Below are positions 11,020 through 22,843 of a DNA stretch of 64,000 nucleotides, piece after piece (position 1 is the first letter of the stretch; the number at the start of each line of letters is the position of its first letter). The position numbers were made by a program, and so were the translations under genes. Source of the DNA: Heterodera schachtii (lineage: Eukaryota; Nematoda; Chromadorea; Rhabditida; Heteroderidae); NCBI GenBank assembly GCA_023374025.1, contig SIJG01000029.1, forward strand, positions 1,139,576-1,203,575, written 5' to 3'. Under the pieces are notes generated by a model, which worked only from the letters and a program-made list of their open reading frames with translations, did no database searches and was not told where the DNA came from.

Positions 11020-13865
11020 TGTTAAAATGAATTTTTAATACAATTTAAGATACGGCATAATGTATGATAAATAATATCAACTTGAAAATATTTCAGGAGA
11101 AAATGTAAAATACAAGTAAATTTACAAATTGTCCATGAATTTCAAATTCGGAAATCCGTTGGACGAGTCCTTAGATTTCCAATAAAACAATTTACAAAAA
11201 ATAAAATAAAATTTCATATAAATTTTGAGAAGGTTCATAATTCTAACAAAATTTACATCAAAATTTATTTCAAAATTTGAATTATTAAATATTACATTTA
11301 GGCTTAAAATTACTAATACAATATTTATCTATTAAGTAAATCAAAAACAAATTATCTCTGAATTTATAATTAAGCAAAAGTTCATAAAAAATAGTTTAAA
11401 AAATAAACAAAATATACGTATATAAATTAAATAATGGTCGTCTAAATACAACATCCTTTACTCAATAAATATTTATACTATTAGATGAGTTGGAATTCTT
11501 ATTATTATTCAAATAAAATAAATCAATTATAATTTCAGTTAATATCAAAAAAATTTATCAATTTAAAGTAATTTCGAACAACAAAAAGTAAAGAATTTAA
11601 AATTCCTTTTAATGAAAATTGCAACATTTAAATAAGCAAGTTTAATTTTCATAAGTCAAAAAAGATTTTTGCAACAAATAAATTTAAAAAAATATTTAAA
11701 TTTTCAAGAAAGAAACAATGTATATAGAGTAAGAAATGAATAATTATTAACAATCTCCAAAGTGTATTTTATACAAAAAATTACTGTATAATATTGATAT
11801 AACATAATGGAATAAAGAATTTAAAAGGAAACACCTTTTAAATAAAATATTTGAAAGCTTAAAATTTATTAAAAAAACGAATACAATTACACATATAAAT
11901 AAACGCTCTATAAATGGTGTATCTTGTAAATAAATATTCGAATTTATAAAATTTGCACATTTAAAAAAACTTATGTAAAAAAATTTATATACATACAATA
12001 TCTGTACAATATCAATGCAAAAAATATTTTTGGACTACTAAATGAAATTAAGTCTTTTTTATGTTTGCTAAACAGTAAATAAAGTTTTTTAATTCATTGT
12101 TAAGAGTTGATAGCTATGTATAAAAAAATAATTATTGAGCAAAAAACACAGATAAAGAGATTGCCTTAAATAATATTTAATGTTTAGAATAATTTATTAA
12201 AATTAAATACTTGTCAAACTGGATAATGTTAATAAATTGTCATCTCATGAAGTTGTAATATTAACGCTTAGAATAAGAATAGGCAATCGCAATAATCGTC
12301 CAAAAAATTTTTCCTTTAAAAAAAACGTTATTAAATTTATAATTATTAAAAAAATTCAATTATTAATTGATGGATTCTAAATTGAAAAATGTACGGAAAT
12401 TTTTATTAATAGCAATTTAAATAACCGAAGAAGATATCATGTCAGAGCTGATCATGAGAGTAAAAATTAATAATTTTGACTCAAAGCATAAAAAATAAAC
12501 GAGAAATAAAACATAAATTAAAAATAATATTTAAATGAAGCAATAAATTTAAGAAAGCCCGAGCAGTGGACATGAATAATTGAATTGTTAAATATAAATA
12601 TTTAAATGAAATAAAATGTAAATGAATAAAATACATAAACATAGAATCACAAATTTTCTGTAGAAAAATTCGATAAATTAATAAATTATTTGTAAATAAT
12701 AACCAAATTTAAATATTCAAAACAATGAATCTACAACATTTATATTTATTTTAAGAAAAAAATGATTTTCATTAAATAAATAACGCAAGACATAAAAATT
12801 CATGAATACTCCTTAAATAGACGCAAAGAGTTAATTATCGCAATAATATTGTTAAAATAAAGCAAATAAAAAAATTTATATATTTACTCAAAAACCCACA
12901 ATTCATATATTTTCGTCACCGAGTCTTAAATCAAATAATTAATCGCTTATTAATTTTTTTAAATATATCCAGGAGTTATACCCTACCAATTTAAAAAATA
13001 TTAATTCGAGACACAAAAATTAAAGCAATAAACATCTACATACATTCATCACAAAGATTTATATAAGCAAGTTTTTAATGACACCGTGAAAGAATTAGCA
13101 ATTGAAGCGCCACGAACACACCATGGTTGAAAAAAACCGAATCGATGAACGAAGAATAAAATATAAAGTTTATAAAGCTGAAAAATCTATAAATTAAAAA
13201 CATAAGACTTGAAAAAACACTATAGCCTACCATGACTATTTTATAGTTATCAATAAATAAAAGAAAACCTCGTTGTTTCATTTTAACTACGCAAATAAAT
13301 TATTTTTTTATCAATTTTTATTAAAAAATAAAATTATATTAAAAAAAAATTATACAATAATAACAGAAATTACTAACTATATTATTAATTATTATTAATG
13401 AAAAGTTAAAATCATATGCAAGTTATTTAAAAATATTAGGCCACTGAAAATTCCAAGTTCATTTTTTAAACAGAGAAGGTTATTGTTGAAAATTAACAAA
13501 ATTACATAAAACACCAAAATATCGCAGAACTTAGAATTACTGAAAGTAACTTGAATAAAAAGAATAAAGAAAATTGAGAACGACTTTACAAAAGTCTAAA
13601 ATATAATACTTATAAAATTATTTGAAAAATAAAATAATAAAATAACTAACACAATAATCCATGATAAAAAAGAGGCAAATTATTTAATATGAGAGAATAG
13701 AGAACATAGTGAGGAATCTGCGTCTCTTACCAAAAGATTCAGCGAAGAAGGGAAGGGAATTCTCTTCCCATAGCACTGTCTATTGAAATTATTTTCTCTA
13801 CGTATGACTGGGAATGAAATTCACCACTCTCTCATTTTTACACTATCTCTCTACATAAAATTATT
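11020..13865. other. AT-rich region
   Basis: No gene supported. Very short GC-richer bits occur at 12425-12470, 12555-12580 and 13085-13150 but do not extend into usable frames. 13690-13860 is somewhat richer in G and C (GAAGGGAAGGGAATTC) without recognisable content. Confidence 0.65.
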
Positions 13866-13958
13866 ACGGAACCCGTCAGTTCGGCCCCGCACGGTTCGGC
13901 CACAGCCATTGTTTTGACTATATCTTTTTTCTTTGTCACCCAAATCCAACATTCTTGG
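13866..13958 (+). mobile_element. Fragment of the 18.9-kb miniature element family
   Basis: ACGGAACCCGTCAGTTCGGC and the following CACCCAAATCCAACATTCTTG match the left part of the element at 18886-19211. Only the first 90 or so bases are present. It directly abuts the 278-bp duplicated segment. Confidence 0.6.
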
Positions 13959-14235
13959 TTCATTGATATTTATTATCCTAATTCAAAATAGAGAAATTAT
14001 TTATTTACTTTTAATAAAATTATAGTCTAATTGAATCATTTTGCATACTTCCCGTGCGGTCTGCGCTGAGAAATTGATAAATATAGAAAGAAGATTAATT
14101 TATTAAACTACTTCTTGATTATTATGGTAAATGAATTCAAACATTATTGAGGGCGTTTGAAAAAAATTATATAATTTTATTATGAATAGGGCTCGAAATT
14201 ATATGAACAAAAAACGTCAAATATGGACATAAAAT
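13959..14235. repeat. 278-bp direct repeat, copy 2
   Basis: Copy of 6967-7244. It ends about 48 bases inside the left end of hAT-type element 1, so this locus carries a truncated transposon end together with its original flank. Confidence 0.9.
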
Positions 14236-14880
14236 AATAAAAATGTGATGAAAAATAAAACTTGAGTTTAAATACATTTGTGGCTTTTTGCAAAATTTAA
14301 CATTTTTTAATTTTATAATTTTGAATTCAAGTTTGCTTTTCTTTGTACATTTGTAAAACATTGGCTGCAGCCCAAACCCATCTCGAACCTTTGACTTAAA
14401 TCAAAAAGAAGCAAAAATACAAACTAAATTCGCTTGATTTATATATTTATATTTATCCACAATAAATATGTTTATAAATAAAATAATATTTCAAACCCAC
14501 AAAAAATAAAATTTATAAAAAAATAATTTTTGATCGTTGAGTTTTTTCTTCCCATTTTATTAATAATATAAGAAATAATAATAAAAATAAAATTCAACAA
14601 CAATTATAATTCAAAATAAATTAAATCTTACATATGCAAAAATTTAGTGAGATGATAAATGAATGAATTTTAATGTATTCATTGCAAAGATTTCAAATTA
14701 AACAGATAATAGAAATTGAACACATTGTTTAAATAAGTTTCTTATGTTAATTTAAGAAACACAGTATTACCCAAGATGTAGTTTTTCGTTAATAATATCA
14801 ATAATTTATTTAAAAAATCAATAAATCAACTAATTCAGTACAAATGAATTGCATTCGCTCCAAATTTCTAACGTAACAAC

Positions 14881-15093
14881 ATGATAATATTCATTATTGT
14901 ATTAAGAAAGAATAAGTTAAGGTTTTACAGATTTTCAATGACAAAATACGAACTTCTTTTTAGTGAGAATATAAAATTAAACTATAGGTCATTTTATAGA
15001 GTAGATAAACGCTGGGTATTTGGAATGTATGATACGCAACAAGTGGTTTCCAAGAATATGTCGACGACAGGCGCCATGATATTCTTAATTTGA
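14881..15093 (+). pseudogene. Possible IS1595/Merlin-like transposase remnant
   Basis: A 70-codon ATG frame. The segment RWVFGMYDTQQ near residues 44-54 resembles the strand after the first acidic residue of ISXO2/Merlin-type DDE transposases, where a (R)WVFG motif is common. The following residues to the stop are divergent and the rest of the roughly 250-residue domain is absent. Only this 30-residue stretch is GC-richer and coding-like. The assignment rests on one motif from memory of the family, so it is tentative. It could be an exon of an unrelated gene. Confidence 0.3.
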
Positions 15094-15760
15094 CAATAAA
15101 TAATGCAATTTATACTTATACATGAATTATTTTATATGACAAACTTTAACAGATATATAAAAGCTGCTGTCTCTATTAAACTCTTAGAAATTATCAAAAT
15201 CACATGATATAAACAAATAATTTAATTTAAATAAAAATTAAAATAAGAAAATAATAAGAAAGGAGATTTAGATTAAACAATTTTTTTTTATTAAATAGTT
15301 GATTGAACTTAAGAAAAGAATGTTCAAAGCACTTAAAAATTAAAAAAAGAAAATGCAAAAGAAAAACGAAAAATAAAAAATTCTACGAATAAAAAATAAT
15401 TAAAAATTAATATCATTAATACTAATTTAAAAACTACATAAATATTAAATACCATCAATTTATAAAAATATTACCTTTTATTAAAAAATGGTCTAATATA
15501 AAATATTTACTTAAATAAATACTAATAACAATTTAACTGAAAACCGTTTTCAAGAAATTGACGAATTGTCCGTGAAGTCCAATAAACAAAAGGAATGCGC
15601 GTGAAATTTAGTCACATGAAAAATTAATTAATAGGACATAAAGTTATACATTAATATTCTTTTAAATTCAGCAAAAAAAATTAATATAAAAACCGTTTTA
15701 AAAAAATAATAAAATTTCCCAAGTAAATAAATATTAATCCGCGCACTCAATTAGGATAAA

Positions 15761-15847
15761 ATGAAATTGCATGCATGGAATGTGGACAAGAAAGAATGGC
15801 TGAACAAGTCTGACTTTAATTTGAATTCTCCTTCCATTATATTGTAA
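15761..15847 (+). other. Small ORF, exon-like
   Basis: A 28-residue ATG frame beginning MKLHAWNVDKKEWLNKSDF, in a GC-richer island. Too short for any assignment. Confidence 0.2.
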
Positions 15848-16379
15848 ATTAATAAAATATTTAAAAAAAGAACCAAACCAAGACATTCAGAAAGTTGGAT
15901 TTCGTGACATTATAAATTTGACTGATTATCATAGAAAGTTGAAATACTTCAAATTAATTAAAAAAATATTTTTTAGCAACGTAGTATTGCTTTTAATTCT
16001 TGATAAAATAATTAAATTTTAATAATATTAAAAGATAAGAAATAAAAAGATGGAATATAATCAGGGTGCACAGAAAAATTATTCAAAAGCAGAAGTTTTG
16101 CTCAAAAAATCAAAGATTTTTGGGCCTAAACTATGTTATTTATGATTTATTCAATAAAATATTATATTTTCTGCCTCCTATTATCATTATATTATTTTGA
16201 AGTAAAAAATAAGTATTATACAGAATTTTTGCTATACTCAGACTTTTGCTGCAAATTTTTCAAAAAAGTTTTGTGATAAATACAAATAAATTCCACAGCA
16301 CAGTAAAAAAAACATAGAAAATTCTCAATTAAAAAAACATTAGAAAATAATAATAAAATTAATGGATGTTATAAAAAGG

Positions 16380-16404
16380 GTCGCGATTTTTGATCGATCG
16401 CGAC
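16380..16404. repeat. GTCGCGAT palindrome
   Basis: GTCGCGAT and ATCGCGAC are separated by 9 bases and would form an 8-bp stem, unusually GC-rich for its surroundings. Function unknown. Confidence 0.6.
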
Positions 16405-17310
16405 GAAAGACATTTTTAAATTGATATTTAATTTGTAATAAATTTAATTTCTGTCGATTCAATTCTTTATTTTATATCGTCGAAAAGAATAAAATAATTC
16501 CATATAAATTATTTAACATTTCTTTTAATGTATACACATTCACACAGTATAAAAATATATTTTTATCAATGTGCAGATTTTGGAAACAAGTTTAGAAATT
16601 CAAAAATACATTTAAAATATCAAACTTTTATAATGAGAAAAAAATTATTTAGTAAATATCTAATAATTTAAATCAAAATACCTAAGCAATGATATAATTA
16701 AGTTTTAATTTAATATATCAATAAAACCTTAGAAAAAAACTAAATTTCTTTTAAAAACTAGAAATTATTTCTTAAAAAATAACGATCATTAATATATTTA
16801 AATGCTTTTTCAAGAAAAAATAAATAAAATGAAAATTGTGGAATGAAATTTGTAAAAATGTTAACAAATAAATTAATAATTTAAATTTAAGTATCCGAGT
16901 TTTATAGTCAAAATATTTTCTAATTAAACTATTTAAAAATAAAATCAAAGTTTGCTTGAAAATGAAAATTATTAAATTTCTTAAATTAAAGTTGATTATC
17001 ATAATAAGACAGCGCTTACACTTATTAATAAACAAAAAATAACATGAAATTTTAAAAAATTTATAAAAATTAAAAAGTTATATTGGCATTTTTGCATGTT
17101 AAAAAAAATAATTGTTGAAAAAAAGATGCAACAATTCCTAAAATCATTAATTTTAAAAATGACTATTTAATTTGATTCTTTAATAAATTCATTATCTTCT
17201 TCGGTTGAGTATTTAGAAGTCAAAAAACCGGGGATTAGCTATGAAAATTTAAAAAATATTATTCCATATTTGTTTTTTTGATGTTAATTCATACAAGAAA
17301 AAGGAATTAC

Positions 17311-17360
17311 AGGGTGTTCCAAGAGAATAAGGAAACCCTATTTTTTTCCAAATTGGGGTG
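17311..17360 (+). mobile_element. Possible Tc1/mariner-type terminus
   Basis: TA is followed by CAGGGTGTTCCAAGAGAATA, a form typical of mariner-like inverted repeats inserted at TA. I could not find the matching right end, so it may be a lone or truncated end. Confidence 0.3.
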
Positions 17361-17520
17361 TTCATTAATATAAGAATTCAATTTTAAACTCAAATATTTC
17401 AAGCAATCAAAAAATTTGTGTCAAATCATTTTATGGATGTTTTTTCTGTTCTGCTAAAAACAATTTTTGGTTTTTTTTTACATATTTTGATCACTTCTAA
17501 ATTAATTGTTTACAAATAAA

Positions 17521-17912
17521 GAATTGCTCTGTTAAGCTTCGATCGGTTTCGCCAACCCTTCGGGTGCCCGCCCTTTCGATCAGCAACATTCAATGGTGAT
17601 CTGATCGATTTGCGATCACCGCAAAGTGCCAATTCGATGGCAATTGAAGAAGTATTAAATGAGTTGGTACACGAGTTCAAAGAATTATTAAGTTTGACCC
17701 ATTGTATCTGAAGCTGCAACAAATGAAAACGGCACAAAAACGAAGGAAAGTGCCATGGTCGGCCCATCATCATAAGTTTCCAACGAACAGCTCCATCTTG
17801 TCGATGGTTGTTCTACAGTTCCATGCTCATCTTTAGACATTGCTAAGGCGAACAAGGCAAGCAGCTGCAATGGACACGCGTCTTCTGTGGAATGATTAAA
17901 TGTAAAGGAAGA
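17521..17912 (+). pseudogene. Degraded plus-strand gene, unknown family
   Basis: A GC-richer block with three plus-strand frames in succession that look protein-like. The first (from about 17520) contains FRQPFGCPPFRSATFNGDL and MAIEEVLNELVHEFKELL. The second takes over near 17690 with LYLKLQQMKTAQKRRKVPW. The third, from about 17780, contains EQLHLVDGCSTVPCSSLDIA. Two single-base shifts would link them, the pattern of a frameshifted gene copy or of assembly indels. Minus-strand frames over the same block are also open, so strand choice is an inference. I do not recognise the product. It lies 0.35 kb upstream of the spliced locus at 18258 and could be part of the same gene. Confidence 0.35.
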
Positions 17913-18604
17913 AATGCTTAAGCATTAGGTGGTCTGTCTATCTGTGTTTTAAATTTTGTTTGTAAGTCAATTTTATGTAACTCAAAAAATGTGGTAAAAT
18001 CCTTGAAATTTTACATACAGGCTGCAAAGCTTATTTTAAAACATAACGATAACGTGAATAGAGACAAAAACCCACGTGGCGATTTGAGCAAATTTTTAGT
18101 CAAAACAACGCACAGCCGAATAATTATCAATTTCCCGAGCTGAGAATTCAAATATTTGAGGAAATGCTTATTTTTGTAAGGTTAAAGGCTCGATCAAATC
18201 ACTCAGTGGACACTTTACTATAATCATTATTAATTTGGGCTACTTTTATCATTTCAAATTTTGAAGAAACTGAGAGCAAGCAGAACAACCGCGCACAGAG
18301 CAATTCGTTCCAGCAAAATGTGTTCTTCCTTGGCTCCGGTGTTGGACTGTTTTGTGATCGACGAAGATAGCACCATCAAATTGCTTGTCCACCAAGATGA
18401 CACGTAAGCAGCGGAAATGATTTTTTTAAAAGCATTTTTCATATTTCGGCTTCTTGTCAAAGGGTTCTAATTCAACCCCATGACTAATGAAGAAAATTTT
18501 TCAAAAAATTTTAAAAGAAACACTTTCTCCATGTGATTTGAGTTTTGTCCCTACGGAATGCCCCTCTGGCTAAGCTTATCCTTCCACTGTTTTATATATG
18601 CTTG

Positions 18605-18846
18605 ACCGAAAAATAAGAGGGAGAGACACAGAGAGATGTGCGAGAGAGAAAGGGAGAGAGACACAGAAAGGATGAAAAAGAAGAGAAGGAGAGAATGGGA
18701 CGGGGAGAGAGAGAGAGGGAATGAGACACGAAGAGGGTGAGAGGGAGAGAGACATAGAAATGAAAGGGAAGAGAAGGAGAGAATGGGACGGGGAGAGAGA
18801 GAGAGAGGAATGAGACACGGAGAGGGTGAAAGGAAGAGCGAGAGCC
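18605..18846. repeat. GAGAGA purine-rich tandem repeat
   Basis: A polypurine plus strand with a partly repeated unit of about 100 bases containing GAATGGGACGGGGAGAGAGA. It lies within the inferred first intron of the gene at 18258. The long serine-rich minus-strand frame over it is a composition artefact. Confidence 0.85.
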
Positions 18847-18885
18847 AATTTTAAATTTTTCACATGATTAATCTTATATTGCGGA

Positions 18886-19211
18886 ACCGCTCAGTTGAGC
18901 CCCGGCACGTTTGGGCCCCAGCGGGTATTTGGCTATAACTTTTTCTTTGTAAACCAAATCCAACATTCTTGCTATCATTCGAAAGCCCTAAGTGTCCTCT
19001 AAAAATTTCGTTAAGGTTCAAAAAAGTTATGGCCAGAAGAATCCAAAAAAAACCAAAATTTTCCAACCTTTTTGGCCATAAATTTGTCAAAATTGACGAA
19101 ATTTTTTGGAATATTGCATGCTATTAGAGCACCTGAAGAGCTCTTCCAAGATTGTTAGATCCAAAAACATGCTGGGGCCCAAACGTACCGGAGCCCAAAT
19201 GAGGTAGACCG
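18886..19211. mobile_element. 326-bp miniature inverted-repeat element
   Basis: The left end CGGAACCGCTCAGTTGAGCC running into CACGTTTGGGCCCCAGC is mirrored at the right by GCTGGGGCCCAAACGTACC, giving imperfect inverted repeats of about 45 bp. Relatives are a truncated copy at 13866-13958 and a short inverted match at 56412-56450 (AATGATACCAAGAATG). Target-site duplication is not clear, so the superfamily is left open. Confidence 0.65.
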
Positions 19212-19958
19212 TTTTATTGGATTGGTATTATTTTGTGATCATTTATTTTAAACATTTCTTTACTTAAAATTTGCCTAATTGCTTTTTCCTTTTCCGCAGT
19301 TTCCAAGACCGTCTGCTGCGCGAGTGCGTCGTCCGTCGGTGGTTGGCCAATGCGTCGTCCGTGTTTCTGTTCGACATCGTTTTCCAATTGGTTGAGGCGT
19401 CGACGCCCAAGCTACAATGCTTTCACCCAAATGATCATGGATTCGTTGAAGAGCAAATTTCCTCGGCTGAATTTCCTCGCCCACACTTTGGCCCAATTTC
19501 GGGCAATCCCCTCGGGGGTTGAAGCGAGGATATGAACAGACTCAGCTTCATCTCCGAACTTTACAAGTGAGCCGTAAAAGCGATACCAATCAGCAGCATA
19601 AGGCTCGGAAAAATTCAAGGACATAAAAATTGATTAGTTGCTTTCAAAGACATTGAAACGGTGCCCAATCGGGATTTTAGATGGAATTGTCGGTTGAAAT
19701 CCAATGCCACTGGTGATCATTAGTGCTTTACCAAGTTGCATTTGGTTGGACGACTTTGTCCTACTTAATTTACTCCCTCTCCAATTTCTTTAAAAATTTA
19801 ATTATTAAATTTTCAGCGAAAAGAATGAAGGTCGCATTGAGTCGGTGCATGTCAATTCGTACGAAAAATGGAAAACCCGGAGAAAATTTATGTATATTTT
19901 GTTCATCCACCAATTTCTTCTATGTTTAAGCATTGGCATACGTAACATAAACGAATAA

Positions 19959-20643
19959 ATGTGCCTCATTTTGCCTGCCCACCTTTCTAAGATGTACAAA
20001 TTTATTTAAAGTATGCCATTTTGGCAATATGCAAAAGCGATGACAAAATAAGCTGGCACAATTTAGACCAGTCCAACAGAGCTCCGTGACTTGTGCTTTG
20101 ATCAAAGAAATAAAGTTTAAATATTAATTCATAAATTTGAATTATTAAATTTTGTTCAAAAGACCGAATTATGCATATTATATGAGGTTTTTGTACGATA
20201 AACGTTTTTCATAAGGTACCAAATGATTTTTTAAGTGCTTAATGAGTTTTTCCAAAATGTAGAGATGGCAACTTTTGTCTCTATTAATTTTCTTACCGTT
20301 CAGAGAATGCAGAATCCAGCCAAAAATATGAATTTATAAAATTGAAATCACTATTATGAATTATATCAATAAAATGAATGATAAATAATATATGAATATT
20401 TTGGTTTGTAATTTTATGCATATTTTTTTAGAATATTTATTTAAGGTAATCTTGATCATAAAAATATGTCAATATTTTTCATAGTCAATTTTATATTTCC
20501 AATTTAAGTTTTTCAAAATTTTATATACTATTTTTAATTGTTTTTAATTTATTCCTATTCCTCTTTACATTTTACAATTTTTTATTTTTTTCGTTTTTTG
20601 TAATAAAGTTTTGTAACAAACTCAATAACACCTAAAAGCTTCA
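19959..20643. other. AT-rich intergenic stretch
   Basis: 3' flank of the gene ending at 19958. A second AATAAA lies near 20109. No further gene seen. Confidence 0.5.
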
Positions 20644-21112
20644 CTAATTTTTTATTTTCATCATTTCGGCATAAAATTTTTTATATTTTATTTTAAAAGC
20701 TCCAGAACCGCGAACCCAACGTGGTTTTGGAAGCGGATCACCATCGTCAAGTTTTTGACCTCTTTCTTTCGACAATGCCCTTAACATTTTTTCCATCTCG
20801 ACCTCTTCTTTGGCTTCGCCTTGCCGGGACTCAGTTTTGGCATTTACTGGTGGCTGTTCCGGCAATTATTTCTCCGCCCAACCCTTTTCTTCCTCTTTGA
20901 GTTCCTCCTCCTCCTTTTGCTCATGCTCTCCTATGGGATCATCCATCTCTGCGCCTTTTCTCTTCCGCTTCCCGGTTTTCGCCTTTGCCTTTTTCACTTT
21001 GTTTCCCTCATTCTTCAACCGCTCACGGTACACTTTCCCTTCGTGGTATCGCTGCCAGTAATCAATTATTGACTCTTGGCAATGACTCTTAAGTGGGAGG
21101 GCGGGCGGTGAA
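20644..21112 (-). pseudogene. Lysine/glutamate-rich protein fragment with one in-frame stop
   Basis: On the minus strand a single frame runs from the edge of the inverted repeat (21112) to a TAA at 20644, interrupted only by one in-frame TAA at 20866-20868. Upstream of that stop are IIDYWQRYHEGKVYRERLK, a basic nuclear-signal-like KKAKAKTGKRKRKG and an acidic EEEELKEEE run. Downstream are EEVEMEKMLRALSKERG and DPLPKPRWVRGSGAFKIKYK. The same frame and similar composition on both sides of the stop argue that it is one gene. The 5' part is cut off where the fold-back arm begins, and the arm supplies unrelated codons. Low complexity limits any assignment. Confidence 0.45.
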
Positions 21113-22474
21113 TTCGTGCCAAAATGGGGGGGGGGGGGAGTAATAAACAATTTAACCCATTTCCATTTAAAACATAAATTAAATTTATTTTTTATACAAA
21201 ATTCAATATTTAATTGTTTCACTGCTGTTTTGGATAAACAATGCCGGCTGCACCTCTAAATCGGGCAATGATGACCCAATGGACATCGTTAATTTGGACC
21301 ACATTTATAACGTAAACGTGCGCAGGTCCAACATTTAATTTAAGTTCAGCATTAAAAAATTAATTTGAATGACCTCTTAACAAATGCAGCTCTTACGGAA
21401 CTTTTCATGCAATTAAATAATTATATATACAATATAAATTGCCTAATCACTTTAGCATTGTCGTCTTGACATATCTTGCCATGCCCCACTTGAAGAAAAG
21501 CCATGGATGGCAATGTGTTAATATCAGGCACTGACAAATAAGAAAAAAGTTCGAGTTTTAAGTCCACATCGGCGGTCTGATTCATTCACATAAACAAATG
21601 AGAAAAAAGTTCGATAGAAGAACAAGTTGTTTAAATTGAAAAAATTTGAAAATTTAATTTACCTAAGACGGTTTTACAGCAACTCTGAAAATTTACGATA
21701 TACGACGAAATCGCGACCCGATTCGCAACCATCGGAGCTATTCATTAAGCAAAAGCAATTTTAATTGCGAAACGAGTTGAAATAATTTAAACACTTTAAG
21801 CCGTAAACTTTGTTAGCCTATAAATTTTTGTGCTCGGTTAAGTCATTTTGGTTCTCTTTGAAAGCTTTTCAGTTGATATTAATTATAAAAGTTGGTCAAC
21901 TAACTAATACAAAAGTTATGTCATTTAAAAGGTTCCGGTGCCCAAATATTATCCTTTTTTGTGGCCGACCAATGCCTAAATGATCGTCATTCATGAACAT
22001 TCTTTTTAATGGATTTTTAATCTTCGCTGCAGACAATTACAGCAAAATTAGTTGGAAAATGATATATTTTTTATATGAACGAGTTTATTCAAACAGATCA
22101 AATTCGCATTTAACATTTTAATGACATCATTAAAATGCCGTAAAACGCGTGAATAATTTTTCTGTGTAATCTTTGATGTATAAAATTGCATTTATTTTTT
22201 TAGAAATTTTAATTATTAGGCATGCGATTTTTAGGCACAAAAAATCACGAAATAGGCACCTAAAAAGGCATAAAAAAATCGCAAAATAGGCACAAAAATA
22301 GGCAAAAAATAAATAAATAATAATACGCTTTTAAGAAGCAAAATATATATAAACTTAATCCAAACACTAATTCTGCTTATGTTTCAATTGTTTTAAAGTT
22401 TTTTCGAATAAGGACAATTTTTAAACCAAAAAATTTATCAAGAAAAAAATAATAAAATTTTGAGGAACAATTTT
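21113..22474 (+). repeat. Left inverted arm
   Basis: The reverse complement of 25059-26425 apart from scattered differences (for example ATATATAC against ATACAT near 21425). It begins in the G-run at 21126-21138 and ends inside hAT-type element 4. It contains minus-strand copies of the islands described for the right arm, at 21219-21359, 21421-21585 and about 21661-21738. Confidence 0.92.
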
Positions 22475-22667
22475 TGAGAAGATTTTTTTCAATGGCGAAA
22501 TAGACAAATAGGCATTAAGCACAAAAAATTTTTCAAAATAGGCAAAGTTAGGCATTATAAGTCATCGTAGAAGCCTCAACCCAAGCGGAAAATGCGTTTT
22601 TCTTGCTTATCTGTTCGTATTAAGTGCGCTAAAATTTTAGGCATTTACCCTAAAAATCGCATCCCTA
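22217..22667. mobile_element. hAT-type non-autonomous element 4
   Basis: The ends TAGGCATGCGATTTTTAGG and the complement of TAGGGATGCGATTTTTAGGG are flanked by the exact 8-bp duplication TTAATTAT (22209-22216 and 22668-22675). The interior is rich in AAATAGGCA motifs. It is only 451 bp long and encodes nothing. Its left 258 bases lie within the inverted arm and recur at 25059-25321; its right 190 bases are single copy here, so the arm boundary falls inside it. Confidence 0.92.
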
Positions 22668-22843
22668 TTAATTATGAATTAAATTGCAATAATAATTTTG
22701 CCGTTTCCTTTTTTTCATTCGTTGCGATAATCCGGTTTTTGAACATTCACAAGTGTAAATAATGGCGATGCATTATCAAAGAAAGCATTACAATCTTTGA
22801 TTGAGTGTTCTGTTAAAATTTCTTAAGGGGAACACCAAATTTT
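22668..22843. other. Unique spacer before the satellite
   Basis: AT-rich, no feature beyond the target-site duplication of element 4. Confidence 0.5.

Larger units (their letters stand above)
14236..17300. other. AT-rich region with small islands
   Basis: Mostly stops in all frames. Two small coding-like islands (14995-15090 and 15761-15847) and a palindrome at 16380 are listed separately. Nothing else is supported. Confidence 0.6.
18258..19958 (+). pseudogene. Three-exon gene with internal frame disruption, unknown product
   Basis: Exon A (about 18258-18403) ends GATGACAC|GTAAGC. Exon B (19300-19566) follows a strong acceptor, TTTTTCCTTTTCCGCAG, and ends TTTACAA|GTGAGC. Exon C (19817-19958) follows AAATTTTCAG and ends in TAA. 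Phases agree at both junctions (two bases plus one). Exon A contains LDCFVIDEDSTIKLLVHQ; exon B opens FQDRLLRECVVRRWLANASS; exon C contains EGRIESVHVNSYEKWKTRR, then a hydrophobic stretch. Within exon B the same frame meets a TGA at 19520-19522, and between about 19410 and 19515 another frame (MIMDSLKSKFPRLNFLAHTL) looks more coding-like. This is consistent with two nearby, roughly compensating indels. An AATAAA lies at 19954-19959. The 0.9-kb first intron holds a GA-rich repeat and a miniature transposon. No family recognised. Confidence 0.55.

Noticed and set aside
11747..13281. Minus-strand frames of 68-83 codons
   Set aside because: Low-complexity I/F/L/N/S composition expected from AT-rich DNA, with no GC-richer core.
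18576..18863. 95-codon serine/leucine-rich minus-strand frame
   Set aside because: It is the complement of the GAGAGA repeat; stops are absent because of composition.
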